Assembly (NCBI RefSeq): GCF_937873925.1
Contig: NZ_CALNAT010000181.1
Location: forward strand, 1-26,724
DNA from: an uncultured Proteiniphilum sp.
GTDB lineage: Bacteria > Bacteroidota > Bacteroidia > Bacteroidales > Dysgonomonadaceae
Reading direction: 5' to 3'
DNA: 26,724 nt
Part shown: in pieces, positions 15,051-21,333 of the stretch
How positions within the stretch are numbered: position 1 is the first letter of the stretch
How the letters are laid out: the number at the start of each line of letters is the position of its first letter
The notes under the pieces: generated by a model
The model's input: the letters and a program-made list of their open reading frames with translations, nothing else
What the model was told of the DNA's origin: nothing
The model's database searches: none
Program-made: the position numbers and the translations under genes

Positions 15051-15563
15051 TTACTCTCCAGTTAAATCTTTCTTATGCTTTTTAATTTTTTTCATCGCCC
15101 AATCGTAATGACTTGAAGTAGCCGAAACACAGTAACTCCCCAAACTTGTTGTACCTGTCCACGAAAATAACCCCTTGGTAAAAAGTTCTTCAGTGGTGAA
15201 GGTCTCTATAAGCTGCATCACTTCTGCATGACTCGCTTGTAAAAATAATATTGACTCTTGATATGACGTGGCTTGGTGTTTTTCCCAGAATTCGATGTTC
15301 AGTTGCGGATATGTTTTCAAATTGTATGGTTCAGGTAAAAAATTTAATTTCTTTCCTGACTGATTTGAGTTTATCCACTTCAATAATAGTTGATGCCACT
15401 CATACAAATGCGCCAATACATCCCGAATGTTTTTATCCCTATCTTCGAAAGAGAAGGATTTTTCCTGTTCCTCAATAGTCATCGAATTGATAAGGAAGAA
15501 TAATTTGTTGAAATTGTCTTCGCTCTGTTCTAAGAGTTGCTGTTTTGTTGTCGGGCGTGCCAT
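15051..15563 (-). CDS. ClbS/DfsB family four-helix bundle protein
   Basis: A 170-residue DinB-like four-helix protein. Landmarks are MARPTTKQQLLEQSEDNFNK at the start, NIRDVLAHLYEWHQLLLKWI (helix 2 with the conserved His region), YPQLNIEFWEKHQATSYQE and the C-terminal GTTSLGSYCVSATSSHYDWAMK. ClbS of E. coli hydrolyses the cyclopropane warhead of colibactin and protects the producer; DfsB is a related protein. Here there is no colibactin cluster, so a general electrophile- or toxin-tolerance role is only an inference. The ATG at 15563 is clear. It lies 87 bp upstream of the Lnu-like gene on the same strand. Confidence 0.82.
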   Translation of the reverse strand: MARPTTKQQLLEQSEDNFNKLFFLINSMTIEEQEKSFSFEDRDKNIRDVLAHLYEWHQLLLKWINSNQSGKKLNFLPEPYNLKTYPQLNIEFWEKHQATSYQESILFLQASHAEVMQLIETFTTEELFTKGLFSWTGTTSLGSYCVSATSSHYDWAMKKIKKHKKDLTGE

Positions 15564-15725
15564 GGTTGTCTTAAAATTTTAGTCCTGTTCTTAAGGCTTC
15601 GCAGGTTTTGCCTAATCTTTATAGTGTGTTACTCAATTATGCCAATACTCCATGTTGTAAACTGTAATTTATTTATTATATAAGTTCCGCAAGTAAAGGA
15701 CGCGGATAGATTATAATGCAAAAAA

Positions 15726-15738
15726 GAGCCGCCCTCTA
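15726..15738 (-). terminator. Weak hairpin plus T-run after the DtxR-family gene
   Basis: AGAG-GGCGG-CTCT on the minus strand forms a 4-bp stem and is followed by seven T's (A-run 15720-15726 on the plus strand). It lies 34 bp past the stop of the metal regulator. The stem is short, so this is tentative. Confidence 0.35.
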
Positions 15739-15771
15739 CCGACTAACCAGAATATTAATCAACTGAGAACC

Positions 15772-16428
15772 CTATAACATTTCAACCAACAACCTTTCAC
15801 AAACCGTATGGCTCAGAGTTTCTGCCAAATGTTTATCGTAACTCACGACCATTGATTTGTCAAACGGTTCTACAGACTTTATCTTTATTTTTAACCCTAA
15901 ATGTATTTCCCTGCCGTTGAGAAATTTCAGGAACTCGTCCGAACTATTGATAACAGCTACAACTTTGATCATTTCGCCCTCTTTGCATTCACTCAATTTT
16001 CTGGACTCTTTCCAATCCATTTTACCGTCAATATCCGGAATGGGTGAGCCGTGCGGGTCAATTTTCGGATAACCTAACAACTCATCCATCTTGGCGAAAA
16101 ATTCAGGGGATTGGATATGCTCAATCTGTTCGGCTATGCTGTGCACCTGCTCCCAACCAAACCCCATTTTCTCTACCAGATACATCTCCGTAAGGCGGTG
16201 CTTTCTGATAATGAGTGCCGCCTCTTTTTTGCCTTTTGGTGTCAGCTTAATGGGCTTATAGCTTTCATAAAATACCAGTCCTTTTTCTGACAGTTTTTTC
16301 ATCATACTGTTCACCGTCGGCATTTTGATATTCAGTTCCTTACCGATCTCATTCACGCTTGCCACACCGTTAGCATCTGACAATAAGCGTAATACTTTCA
16401 GATAATTTTCTTCCGCTTGTGATATCAT
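15772..16428 (-). CDS. DtxR/MntR-family metal-dependent transcriptional regulator
   Basis: A 218-residue iron- or manganese-responsive DNA-binding protein. Residues 1-60 form the winged helix-turn-helix (AEENYLKVLRLLSD, then ELNIKMPTVNSMMKKLSEKG). Residues 65-130 are the dimerisation and metal-binding domain, with candidate ligands His77, Glu81, His96, Glu100, Glu103 and His104, and the typical GYPKIDPHGSPIP segment ends at 131. The C-terminal part (about 145-218) is a FeoA/SH3-like domain. It is transcribed divergently from a ZIP transporter. A TTAG-N6-CTAA palindrome lies 23 bp ahead of its start, so autoregulation is likely. Which metal it senses cannot be decided from sequence. Confidence 0.92.
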   Translation of the reverse strand: MISQAEENYLKVLRLLSDANGVASVNEIGKELNIKMPTVNSMMKKLSEKGLVFYESYKPIKLTPKGKKEAALIIRKHRLTEMYLVEKMGFGWEQVHSIAEQIEHIQSPEFFAKMDELLGYPKIDPHGSPIPDIDGKMDWKESRKLSECKEGEMIKVVAVINSSDEFLKFLNGREIHLGLKIKIKSVEPFDKSMVVSYDKHLAETLSHTVCERLLVEML

Positions 16429-16450
16429 GCTACAAAATTAATTATAAAAA

Positions 16451-16464
16451 TTAGATTAAACTAA
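16451..16464. promoter_or_regulatory. Candidate metal-regulator operator, copy 1 (TTAGATTAAACTAA)
   Basis: TTAG-ATTAAA-CTAA is an interrupted palindrome 23 bp upstream of the regulator start. The same TTAG-N6-CTAA arms recur 55 bp away on the ZIP side. The position and pairing suggest binding sites of the DtxR-family protein encoded next door. Confidence 0.6.
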
Positions 16465-16501
16465 CAAGAAAAACACCAATATCATTTTAAGAAAAAAATA
16501 T

Positions 16502-16532
16502 TTTGTTAGATCGTTCTAATTTATTATTTTTG
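16502..16532 (+). promoter_or_regulatory. ZIP-side promoter: -33 TTTG and -7 TATTTTTG
   Basis: TTTG at 16502-16505 and TATTTTTG at 16525-16532 are 19 bp apart, which fits the Bacteroidetes sigma factor consensus (TTTG, 19-21 bp, TAnnTTTG). The spacer is filled by the operator palindrome. The transcript would start near 16540 and read the short leader ORF and then the ZIP gene. Confidence 0.7.
16506..16519. promoter_or_regulatory. Candidate metal-regulator operator, copy 2 (TTAGATCGTTCTAA)
   Basis: TTAG-ATCGTT-CTAA has the same arms and spacing as copy 1 and lies exactly between the -33 and -7 elements of the ZIP-side promoter. Binding there would block RNA polymerase, as expected for metal-loaded repression of an uptake gene. 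Confidence 0.65.
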
Positions 16533-16570
16533 CAAATAAAATATTCAATGTATTATTAATCTAAAAATTT

Positions 16571-16684
16571 ATGAGTATAAAGAACTGCATCTCAAAAATA
16601 CTGATAGCATCAGCACTATCATTGGTTTATACGGCGACATTTGCACAACACAGCCATAGGGTTTCGGGTAAAGTAACCAGTTAA
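16571..16684 (+). pseudogene. 37-codon secreted leader, likely stump of a TonB-dependent receptor
   Basis: The ORF reads MSIKNCISKILIASALSLVY, then TATFAQHSHRVSGKVTS and stop. The first part is a clear signal peptide ending in TATFAQ. HSHRVSGKVT is how the carboxypeptidase-regulatory-like N-terminal domain of Bacteroidetes TonB-dependent receptors begins (usually VSGKVTD followed by G-x-P-L-x-G-A). The stop follows immediately, and only 20 bp separate it from the ZIP gene. It is therefore either a receptor deleted down to its leader or a real short secreted peptide. It is too short for most gene callers. It lies directly behind a metal-regulated promoter. Confidence 0.6.
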
Positions 16685-16704
16685 ACAAAGCATAGACGAA
16701 ATTC

Positions 16705-17523
16705 ATGTTAGACAACGTTATACAATTTTTTGAAAGCATCAATCCGGTTTGGGCTGCACTTTATGCTACTATTTTCACCTGGCTGGTAACAGCTTTGGGT
16801 GCATCATTTGTGTTTTTATTCAAAAAGATGGATAAAAATATCCTCGACGGTATGCTTGGTTTTACCGGAGGCGTGATGGTAGCCGCGAGCGTTTGGAGCT
16901 TAATCATTCCTGCCATTGATATGAGTGAGGGAACAGGTTTTATAAAAGTCATTCCTACAGTTGTAGGATTTTTAACCGGTACGGCATTTCTGTATGGGAT
17001 AGACAAAGTACTACCGCATCTCCATGTCAATTTCAAAACACCAGAAGGCATAAAAACGCCCTGGCAGAAAACCACTCTGCTGACTTTGGCAATAACCCTG
17101 CATAATATACCCGAAGGATTGGCTGTGGGCGTATTATTCGGAGGTGTAGCCGCAGGAATACCCGAAGCCACCATAGGGGGAGCAGTCGCATTGGCGCTTG
17201 GAATTGGCCTGCAGAACTTTCCCGAAGGTATTGCTGTAGCGATGCCTTTACGAAGAATGGGAATGAGCAGACGTAAAAGTTTTATGTACGGACAGGCATC
17301 AGCCGTTGTAGAACCCATCGCCGGCGTATTGGGCGCTTTGGCGGTTGCCACATTTACACCCATATTGCCTTATGCTTTGGCATTCGCTGCAGGAGCAATG
17401 ATTTTCGTGGTAGTGGAAGAGGTGATACCCGAAGCGCAGCAAAACAAAAGTTCCGACATCGCTACGATTGGATTTATCGTCGGTTTTATCGTGATGATGA
17501 CATTAGATGTGGCATTGGGATAG
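16705..17523 (+). CDS. ZIP-family divalent metal transporter
   Basis: A 272-residue inner-membrane protein with about seven to eight hydrophobic segments. The two metal-binding helices are clear: HNIPEGLAVGVLFGG (133-147) and NFPEGIAVAMPLRRMG (171-186), followed by GQASAVVEPIAG with Glu203. ZIP proteins bring Zn, Fe or Mn into the cytoplasm; this GufA/ZupT-like form has broad specificity in known members. The GTDK-type histidine loop of eukaryotic ZIPs is absent, as usual in bacteria. It is divergent from the DtxR-family gene and lies behind an operator-overlapped promoter, so uptake should be shut down when the metal is plentiful. It is convergent with ansA, 21 bp apart. Confidence 0.92.
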   Translation: MLDNVIQFFESINPVWAALYATIFTWLVTALGASFVFLFKKMDKNILDGMLGFTGGVMVAASVWSLIIPAIDMSEGTGFIKVIPTVVGFLTGTAFLYGIDKVLPHLHVNFKTPEGIKTPWQKTTLLTLAITLHNIPEGLAVGVLFGGVAAGIPEATIGGAVALALGIGLQNFPEGIAVAMPLRRMGMSRRKSFMYGQASAVVEPIAGVLGALAVATFTPILPYALAFAAGAMIFVVVEEVIPEAQQNKSSDIATIGFIVGFIVMMTLDVALG

Positions 17524-17544
17524 CCTATGTACATTTTTTATACC

Positions 17545-18588
17545 CTATACCCTCACCGTCAACTCACCGCGTAGGGAGACCGGCATAAGCCGGTTTACTT
17601 CCGCCGGCGTTCTCCCTTCACCGAACAGGATCATCAGTTTGGCCAGGGCAGCTTCGGTGGTGATGTCATATCCGCTCACCACACCCAGTTTCTCTAGACG
17701 TTGCCCGTTCTCATAACGATGCATCTCCACCCCCCCGTAGAGGCACTGCGTAACGTTGACGATCACAATTCCCCGCTCTATTGCATTGTGTAATAAGTCT
17801 GTAAACCACGGATAGATAGGTGAGTTACCGGTTCCGTAAGTTTCCAACACAACCCCTTTCAGGCCGGGAATTCCAAGATGTGCCCGCACCACTTCCTCGG
17901 AAATACCGGGAAACAGTTTCAGGATCACCATATGGGGATCCATCGCGTAATTGAAATATACCGGCTTTCCGTAATCGGGCTTGAGGATGAACTGGTCATT
18001 ATACCGGATATTCAGACCGGCCTCGCCCAGATAAGGATAATTAGGACTGGTGAATGCGCTGAAGTTATTGGCATTGATCTTCGTGGTACGGTTTCCGCGC
18101 ATCAGCAGGTTTTGCATATAAACACACAGTTCCGGTACAATAGGACGACCTGCCGCATCTTTATCGGCCGCAATCTCAAGGGCGGTGATAAGGTTTTCCT
18201 TCCCATCCGTCCGGAGTTTGCCGATGGGAAGCTGTGATCCGGTCAGGATCACCGGTTTGGTGAGATTCCCCAGCATTAACCCGAGCACCGAAGCCGTATA
18301 GGCCATGGTATCAGTACCGTGAAGAATAACAAATCCATCGTATTCGTCGTAATGTTCTTCAATTACCTGTGTCATCTGCTGCCAGACAGAAAGCGACATA
18401 TCCGAAGAATCGATAGGAGGATCAAACAGATAGGTCTCTACGTTGAAATTCAATCGTTTTATCTCCGGCATATTGGAGCGGAGATGGCTGAAGTTAAACG
18501 GCTCCAAAGCCCCGGTTTCGGCGTTCTCCACCATCCCGATGGTCCCTCCCGTATAGATAAGGAGTACTTTTGCATTTCTATCGATCAT
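17545..18588 (-). CDS. ansA: Type I (cytoplasmic) L-asparaginase
   Basis: Hydrolyses asparagine to aspartate and ammonia. The two active-site threonines are in YTGGTIGM (Thr16 region) and HGTDTMAYTAS (Thr92-Asp93). LTGSQLPIGKLRTDGKENL and MRGNRTTKINANNFSAFTSP are further family landmarks. The 347-residue length, with no signal peptide, marks the type I form rather than the periplasmic type II enzyme. The ATG at 18588 gives MIDRNAKVLLIYTGGTIG. A TATATTTG -7 box lies just upstream, so it is probably transcribed apart from the RidA-family gene located 131 bp away on the same strand. Confidence 0.95.
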   Translation of the reverse strand: MIDRNAKVLLIYTGGTIGMVENAETGALEPFNFSHLRSNMPEIKRLNFNVETYLFDPPIDSSDMSLSVWQQMTQVIEEHYDEYDGFVILHGTDTMAYTASVLGLMLGNLTKPVILTGSQLPIGKLRTDGKENLITALEIAADKDAAGRPIVPELCVYMQNLLMRGNRTTKINANNFSAFTSPNYPYLGEAGLNIRYNDQFILKPDYGKPVYFNYAMDPHMVILKLFPGISEEVVRAHLGIPGLKGVVLETYGTGNSPIYPWFTDLLHNAIERGIVIVNVTQCLYGGVEMHRYENGQRLEKLGVVSGYDITTEAALAKLMILFGEGRTPAEVNRLMPVSLRGELTVRV

Positions 18589-18605
18589 ATCACCATATTT
18601 TTATG

Positions 18606-18613
18606 CAAATATA
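18606..18613 (-). promoter_or_regulatory. Candidate ansA -7 box (TATATTTG)
   Basis: On the minus strand TATATTTG fits TAnnTTTG and lies 17 bp before the ansA ATG, implying a very short leader. No -33 TTTG is found 19-21 bp upstream. Confidence 0.45.
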
Positions 18614-18719
18614 GCAATTTGCAATGTATTGCTTATCTTTTTGATAGAAATTTTATCTTGAAAGCAAGATATCTATATTCAATAGCTTTACTTTTTCTGA
18701 TTTTCAATCTTATCCACCT

Positions 18720-19130
18720 TTATTCTTCAGGAATAAATGCAATAGCATCTATTTCAACCAAAAAATCCGGATGAGCCAGTGCAGAAACAAAAAAACCGGT
18801 AATCGCAGGAGGATTTTTCATGTTATCCAAATACTTTTGCGAAGCCTGAAAACCACGATATAAATCCTGTCCCTGAACAATATGTATAGTGAGTTTTACA
18901 AGATTGTCAGCTGTTGCCCCACAAACTGAAAGCGCCGTCTGTAAATTTCTCATCACCTGTTCTGTCTGTTGGCCAATATCTCCCTTACCCACTATCTCTC
19001 CTTGTGCGTTTACGGCGTCTTGTCCGCCAATGTAGATAGTCTTTCCACCCCCCTGTGTAGTCACAATCTGTGAAAATGCCGGATTTTTTGAAAGTCCGTC
19101 AGGGTTAATATATTCTATTTTTCCACTCAT
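18720..19130 (-). CDS. RidA/YjgF family protein lacking the usual active-site arginine
   Basis: A 136-residue trimeric chorismate-mutase-like fold protein. Landmarks are TIYIGGQDAVNAQGEIVGKG, QQTEQVMRNLQTALSVCGA, NLVKLTIHIV and HPDFLVEIDAIAF. Archetypal RidA hydrolyses reactive enamines and imines formed by PLP enzymes and uses an arginine in the motif P-x-R-T-x-V. Here that stretch reads PPAITGFFVSAL, so the arginine is replaced by isoleucine. This places the protein in one of the Rid subgroups without proven imine deaminase activity, or gives it another ligand. It neighbours ansA on the same strand and is divergent from the OsmC-family gene. The start at 19130 (MSGKIEYINP) is clear. Confidence 0.88.
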   Translation of the reverse strand: MSGKIEYINPDGLSKNPAFSQIVTTQGGGKTIYIGGQDAVNAQGEIVGKGDIGQQTEQVMRNLQTALSVCGATADNLVKLTIHIVQGQDLYRGFQASQKYLDNMKNPPAITGFFVSALAHPDFLVEIDAIAFIPEE

Positions 19131-19147
19131 TTTTTGGTTGTTAATTC

Positions 19148-19161
19148 GTTAGAGGCCGGCA
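19148..19161. repeat. GTTAGAGGCCGGCA motif ahead of the RidA-family gene
   Basis: It starts 17 bp upstream of the RidA-family start codon and matches 12 of 14 bases of the motif found at the same offset from the Lnu-like gene (14981-14994). Role unknown. Confidence 0.4.
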
Positions 19162-19244
19162 AACCGACCAGGCAGTTCATGTATGGAATTACTTGTTTTT
19201 CGCTTTTCCGAACCTAAATTCAAAAATCCGAAAGAAATAAGACA

Positions 19245-19296
19245 AGGACAAAAATACAAAAAATCTTACCTCTGTCCTAATTGAAAGGTAAGGTTT
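19245..19296. other. Two interlocking inverted repeats between the RidA and OsmC genes
   Basis: AAATCTTACCT (19261-19271) can pair with AGGTAAGGTTT (19286-19296) over 11 positions with one G-T pair. AGGACA (19245-19250) can pair with TGTCCT (19273-19278), which sits in the first stem's loop. The pairings are either alternatives or form an H-type pseudoknot. It lies 115-165 bp upstream of the OsmC-family start. The function is unknown. Confidence 0.35.
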
Positions 19297-19410
19297 AAAA
19301 GCCAAACATTCAGCTAAAATACCTGATAAATTGCTTTTTACAGAACCGAACCAAACCGGAATTAAATTGTTATCTAATAGATCACGGCTAACAACTTTAT
19401 TACAAGCAAT

Positions 19411-19833
19411 ATGGCAATACATTCAATTAAAACCGTTTGGAGAGAAAATAATATTTTTGACACAGATATCGACGGCCATACCATCACCCTCGATATGCCG
19501 GGAGAGACCGGAAATGACACAGCGGGCCCCGGTCCAAAAAAGCTACAACTGGTAGCGGCCGCAACCTGCTCCGGATTAGATATTGTGGCGATGGCCCGCA
19601 AAATGCGTATCGATCTGAAAAATTTTGATATCCGCATTGATGCCGAAGTGGCAGAAGAGCACCCCAAACAATATACATCCATGAAGGTGATCTACGAATT
19701 TGAAGGCGATGGTCTTCCGGAAAATAAATTGGAGAGAGCGTGTGAGCTTTCGTTCGATAAATATTGCGGCGTATTGGCTATGTACAAAAAAGCAGTTCCT
19801 GTAACCTATGAGGTTGCCATAAAGAATGGATAA
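19411..19833 (+). CDS. OsmC/Ohr family peroxide-stress protein
   Basis: A 140-residue homodimeric thiol peroxidase-type fold. The two family cysteines are visible: Cys53 in AAATCSGLDIV and Cys119 in DKYCGVLAMYKKAVPV. The sequence is closest in style to the YhfA-like OsmC branch, whose activity is less certain than that of OsmC or Ohr, which reduce organic hydroperoxides. HTITLDMPGETGNDTAGPGP precedes the first cysteine. There is no signal peptide. It is divergent from the RidA-family gene across a 280-bp gap that contains a structured inverted repeat. The start ATG at 19411 gives MAIHSIKTVW; no Shine-Dalgarno is seen. Confidence 0.9.
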   Translation: MAIHSIKTVWRENNIFDTDIDGHTITLDMPGETGNDTAGPGPKKLQLVAAATCSGLDIVAMARKMRIDLKNFDIRIDAEVAEEHPKQYTSMKVIYEFEGDGLPENKLERACELSFDKYCGVLAMYKKAVPVTYEVAIKNG

Positions 19834-19874
19834 ACTTTTCCTGGCCCATTACGGAAAATTTTCCATATTTTTCG

Positions 19875-19882
19875 TAACTTTG
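19875..19882 (+). promoter_or_regulatory. Candidate pgk -7 box (TAACTTTG) with a long leader
   Basis: TAACTTTG fits TAnnTTTG, 187 bp upstream of the pgk ATG. No TTTG lies at the -33 spacing, but the AT-rich palindrome GGAAAATTTTCC (19853-19864) is immediately upstream. If used, pgk mRNA would carry a leader of about 180 bases that contains the short inverted repeat ACCAAA / TTTGGT. Confidence 0.45.
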
Positions 19883-20069
19883 CGCTTCATTCAGCTTATG
19901 GTGTTATTTGCTCTTAGTCCACTTATGCGTGACTTTTGAATGTTTGAGATAAGCGAAAGTAAAGGACAACTGACGATAAACCGAAATAAAACCAAACAAG
20001 TTTGTCTTTGGTGAGGCGTGAAGAAAGAAGAAGTAAATTTGAAAAACTTTTTATAAAATATACTCAACT

Positions 20070-21329
20070 ATGCAAACAATGGACACTTTTAATTTTGCCG
20101 GTAAAAAGGCATTCGTGCGTGTGGATTTCAATGTTCCTCTCGATGAGAATTTCAACATCACGGACGATACACGTATCCGCGCAGCCATCCCCACGCTGAA
20201 AAAAATTCTGAAAGACGGTGGCAGCGTAATCATAGGATCGCATTTAGGCAGACCGAAAGGCCCAACCGATAAATTTTCACTCAAGCATATTCTTCCCCGT
20301 GTATCGGAACTGTTAGGCGTTGATGTGCAGTTTGCCAACGACTGTATAGGAGAAGAGACCGAAGCCAAAGCAGCTGCACTACGTCCGGGAGAAGCACTGT
20401 TGCTCGAAAATCTTCGTTTTTACGCGGAAGAAGAAGGTAAACCCCGTCTGGCTGCCGATGCCACTGAGGAAGAAACTGCCAAAGCGAAAAAAGAGGTGAA
20501 AGAATCACAGAAGGAATTCACAAAAAAACTGGCCTCTTATGCCGATGTATATGTGAATGACGCTTTCGGAACAGCCCATCGTGCACATGCTTCCACAGCG
20601 CTGATTGCCGATCATTTCGACGCCGGCAATAAATTGTTCGGCTATCTGCTCCAAAATGAGATCACGGCCGTGGAAAAAGTGATGCACGATACACAACGCC
20701 CCTTTACCGCCATTATGGGCGGCTCAAAGGTATCTACTAAAATAGAGATCATCCAGAACCTGCTGGATAAGGTGGACAACCTGATCCTTGCAGGAGGAAT
20801 GACCTACACGTTTGCCAAAGCATTCGGCGGAAAGATTGGCGATTCCATCGTGGAGGACGATAAGCTGGAGCTGGCAAAAGAGCTTGTGGAACTGGCAAAA
20901 GAGAAAGGTGTAAACTTAGTACTGGCCACCGACGCAAAAATCGCAGACAGCTTCAGCAATGACGCCAGGACCGATTTTGCTCCTGTGAACGAAATACCCG
21001 ACGGATGGGAAGGCCTCGACATCGGTCCGGAATCGGAAAACGCTTTCGCCGACGTGATCAAAAACTCCAAGACCATCCTGTGGAACGGACCGGTAGGCGT
21101 ATTCGAATTCGACAATTTCGACCAGGGGTCACGAGCTGTTTCCAATGCTATTGTGGAAGCTACCAAAAAAGGAGCTTTCTCGCTCGTAGGCGGCGGCGAC
21201 TCGGTAGCCTGCGTCAACAAATTCGGCCAGGCCGATGATGTATCATACGTTTCCACCGGCGGTGGCGCATTACTCGAAATGATCGAAGGCAAAGTACTCC
21301 CGGGAGTAAAGGCGATAAGAGGGTATTGA
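20070..21329 (+). CDS. pgk: Phosphoglycerate kinase
   Basis: Glycolytic enzyme that transfers phosphate between 1,3-bisphosphoglycerate and ADP in the cytoplasm. The 419 residues are typical for Bacteroidetes Pgk. Visible motifs are KKAFVRVDFNVPLD (N-terminal signature, 12-25), HLGRPKG (substrate-binding arginine), NDAFGTAHRAHAS, IMGGSKVSTKIEI, NGPVGVFEFDNF and the C-terminal nucleotide-binding LVGGGDSVACV and STGGGALLE. A second ATG three codons in (20079) is possible, but the MQTMDTFNFAGKKAF start is usual. It is convergent with the SNF2 gene, with 4 bp between stop codons. A -7 box about 190 bp upstream suggests a long leader. Confidence 0.97.
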   Translation: MQTMDTFNFAGKKAFVRVDFNVPLDENFNITDDTRIRAAIPTLKKILKDGGSVIIGSHLGRPKGPTDKFSLKHILPRVSELLGVDVQFANDCIGEETEAKAAALRPGEALLLENLRFYAEEEGKPRLAADATEEETAKAKKEVKESQKEFTKKLASYADVYVNDAFGTAHRAHASTALIADHFDAGNKLFGYLLQNEITAVEKVMHDTQRPFTAIMGGSKVSTKIEIIQNLLDKVDNLILAGGMTYTFAKAFGGKIGDSIVEDDKLELAKELVELAKEKGVNLVLATDAKIADSFSNDARTDFAPVNEIPDGWEGLDIGPESENAFADVIKNSKTILWNGPVGVFEFDNFDQGSRAVSNAIVEATKKGAFSLVGGGDSVACVNKFGQADDVSYVSTGGGALLEMIEGKVLPGVKAIRGY

Positions 21330-21333
21330 GATA

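Noticed and set aside
15685..15706. TCCGC-N11-GCGGA stem upstream of the ClbS-like gene as a riboswitch
   Set aside because: A single 5-bp stem with no recognisable aptamer pattern.
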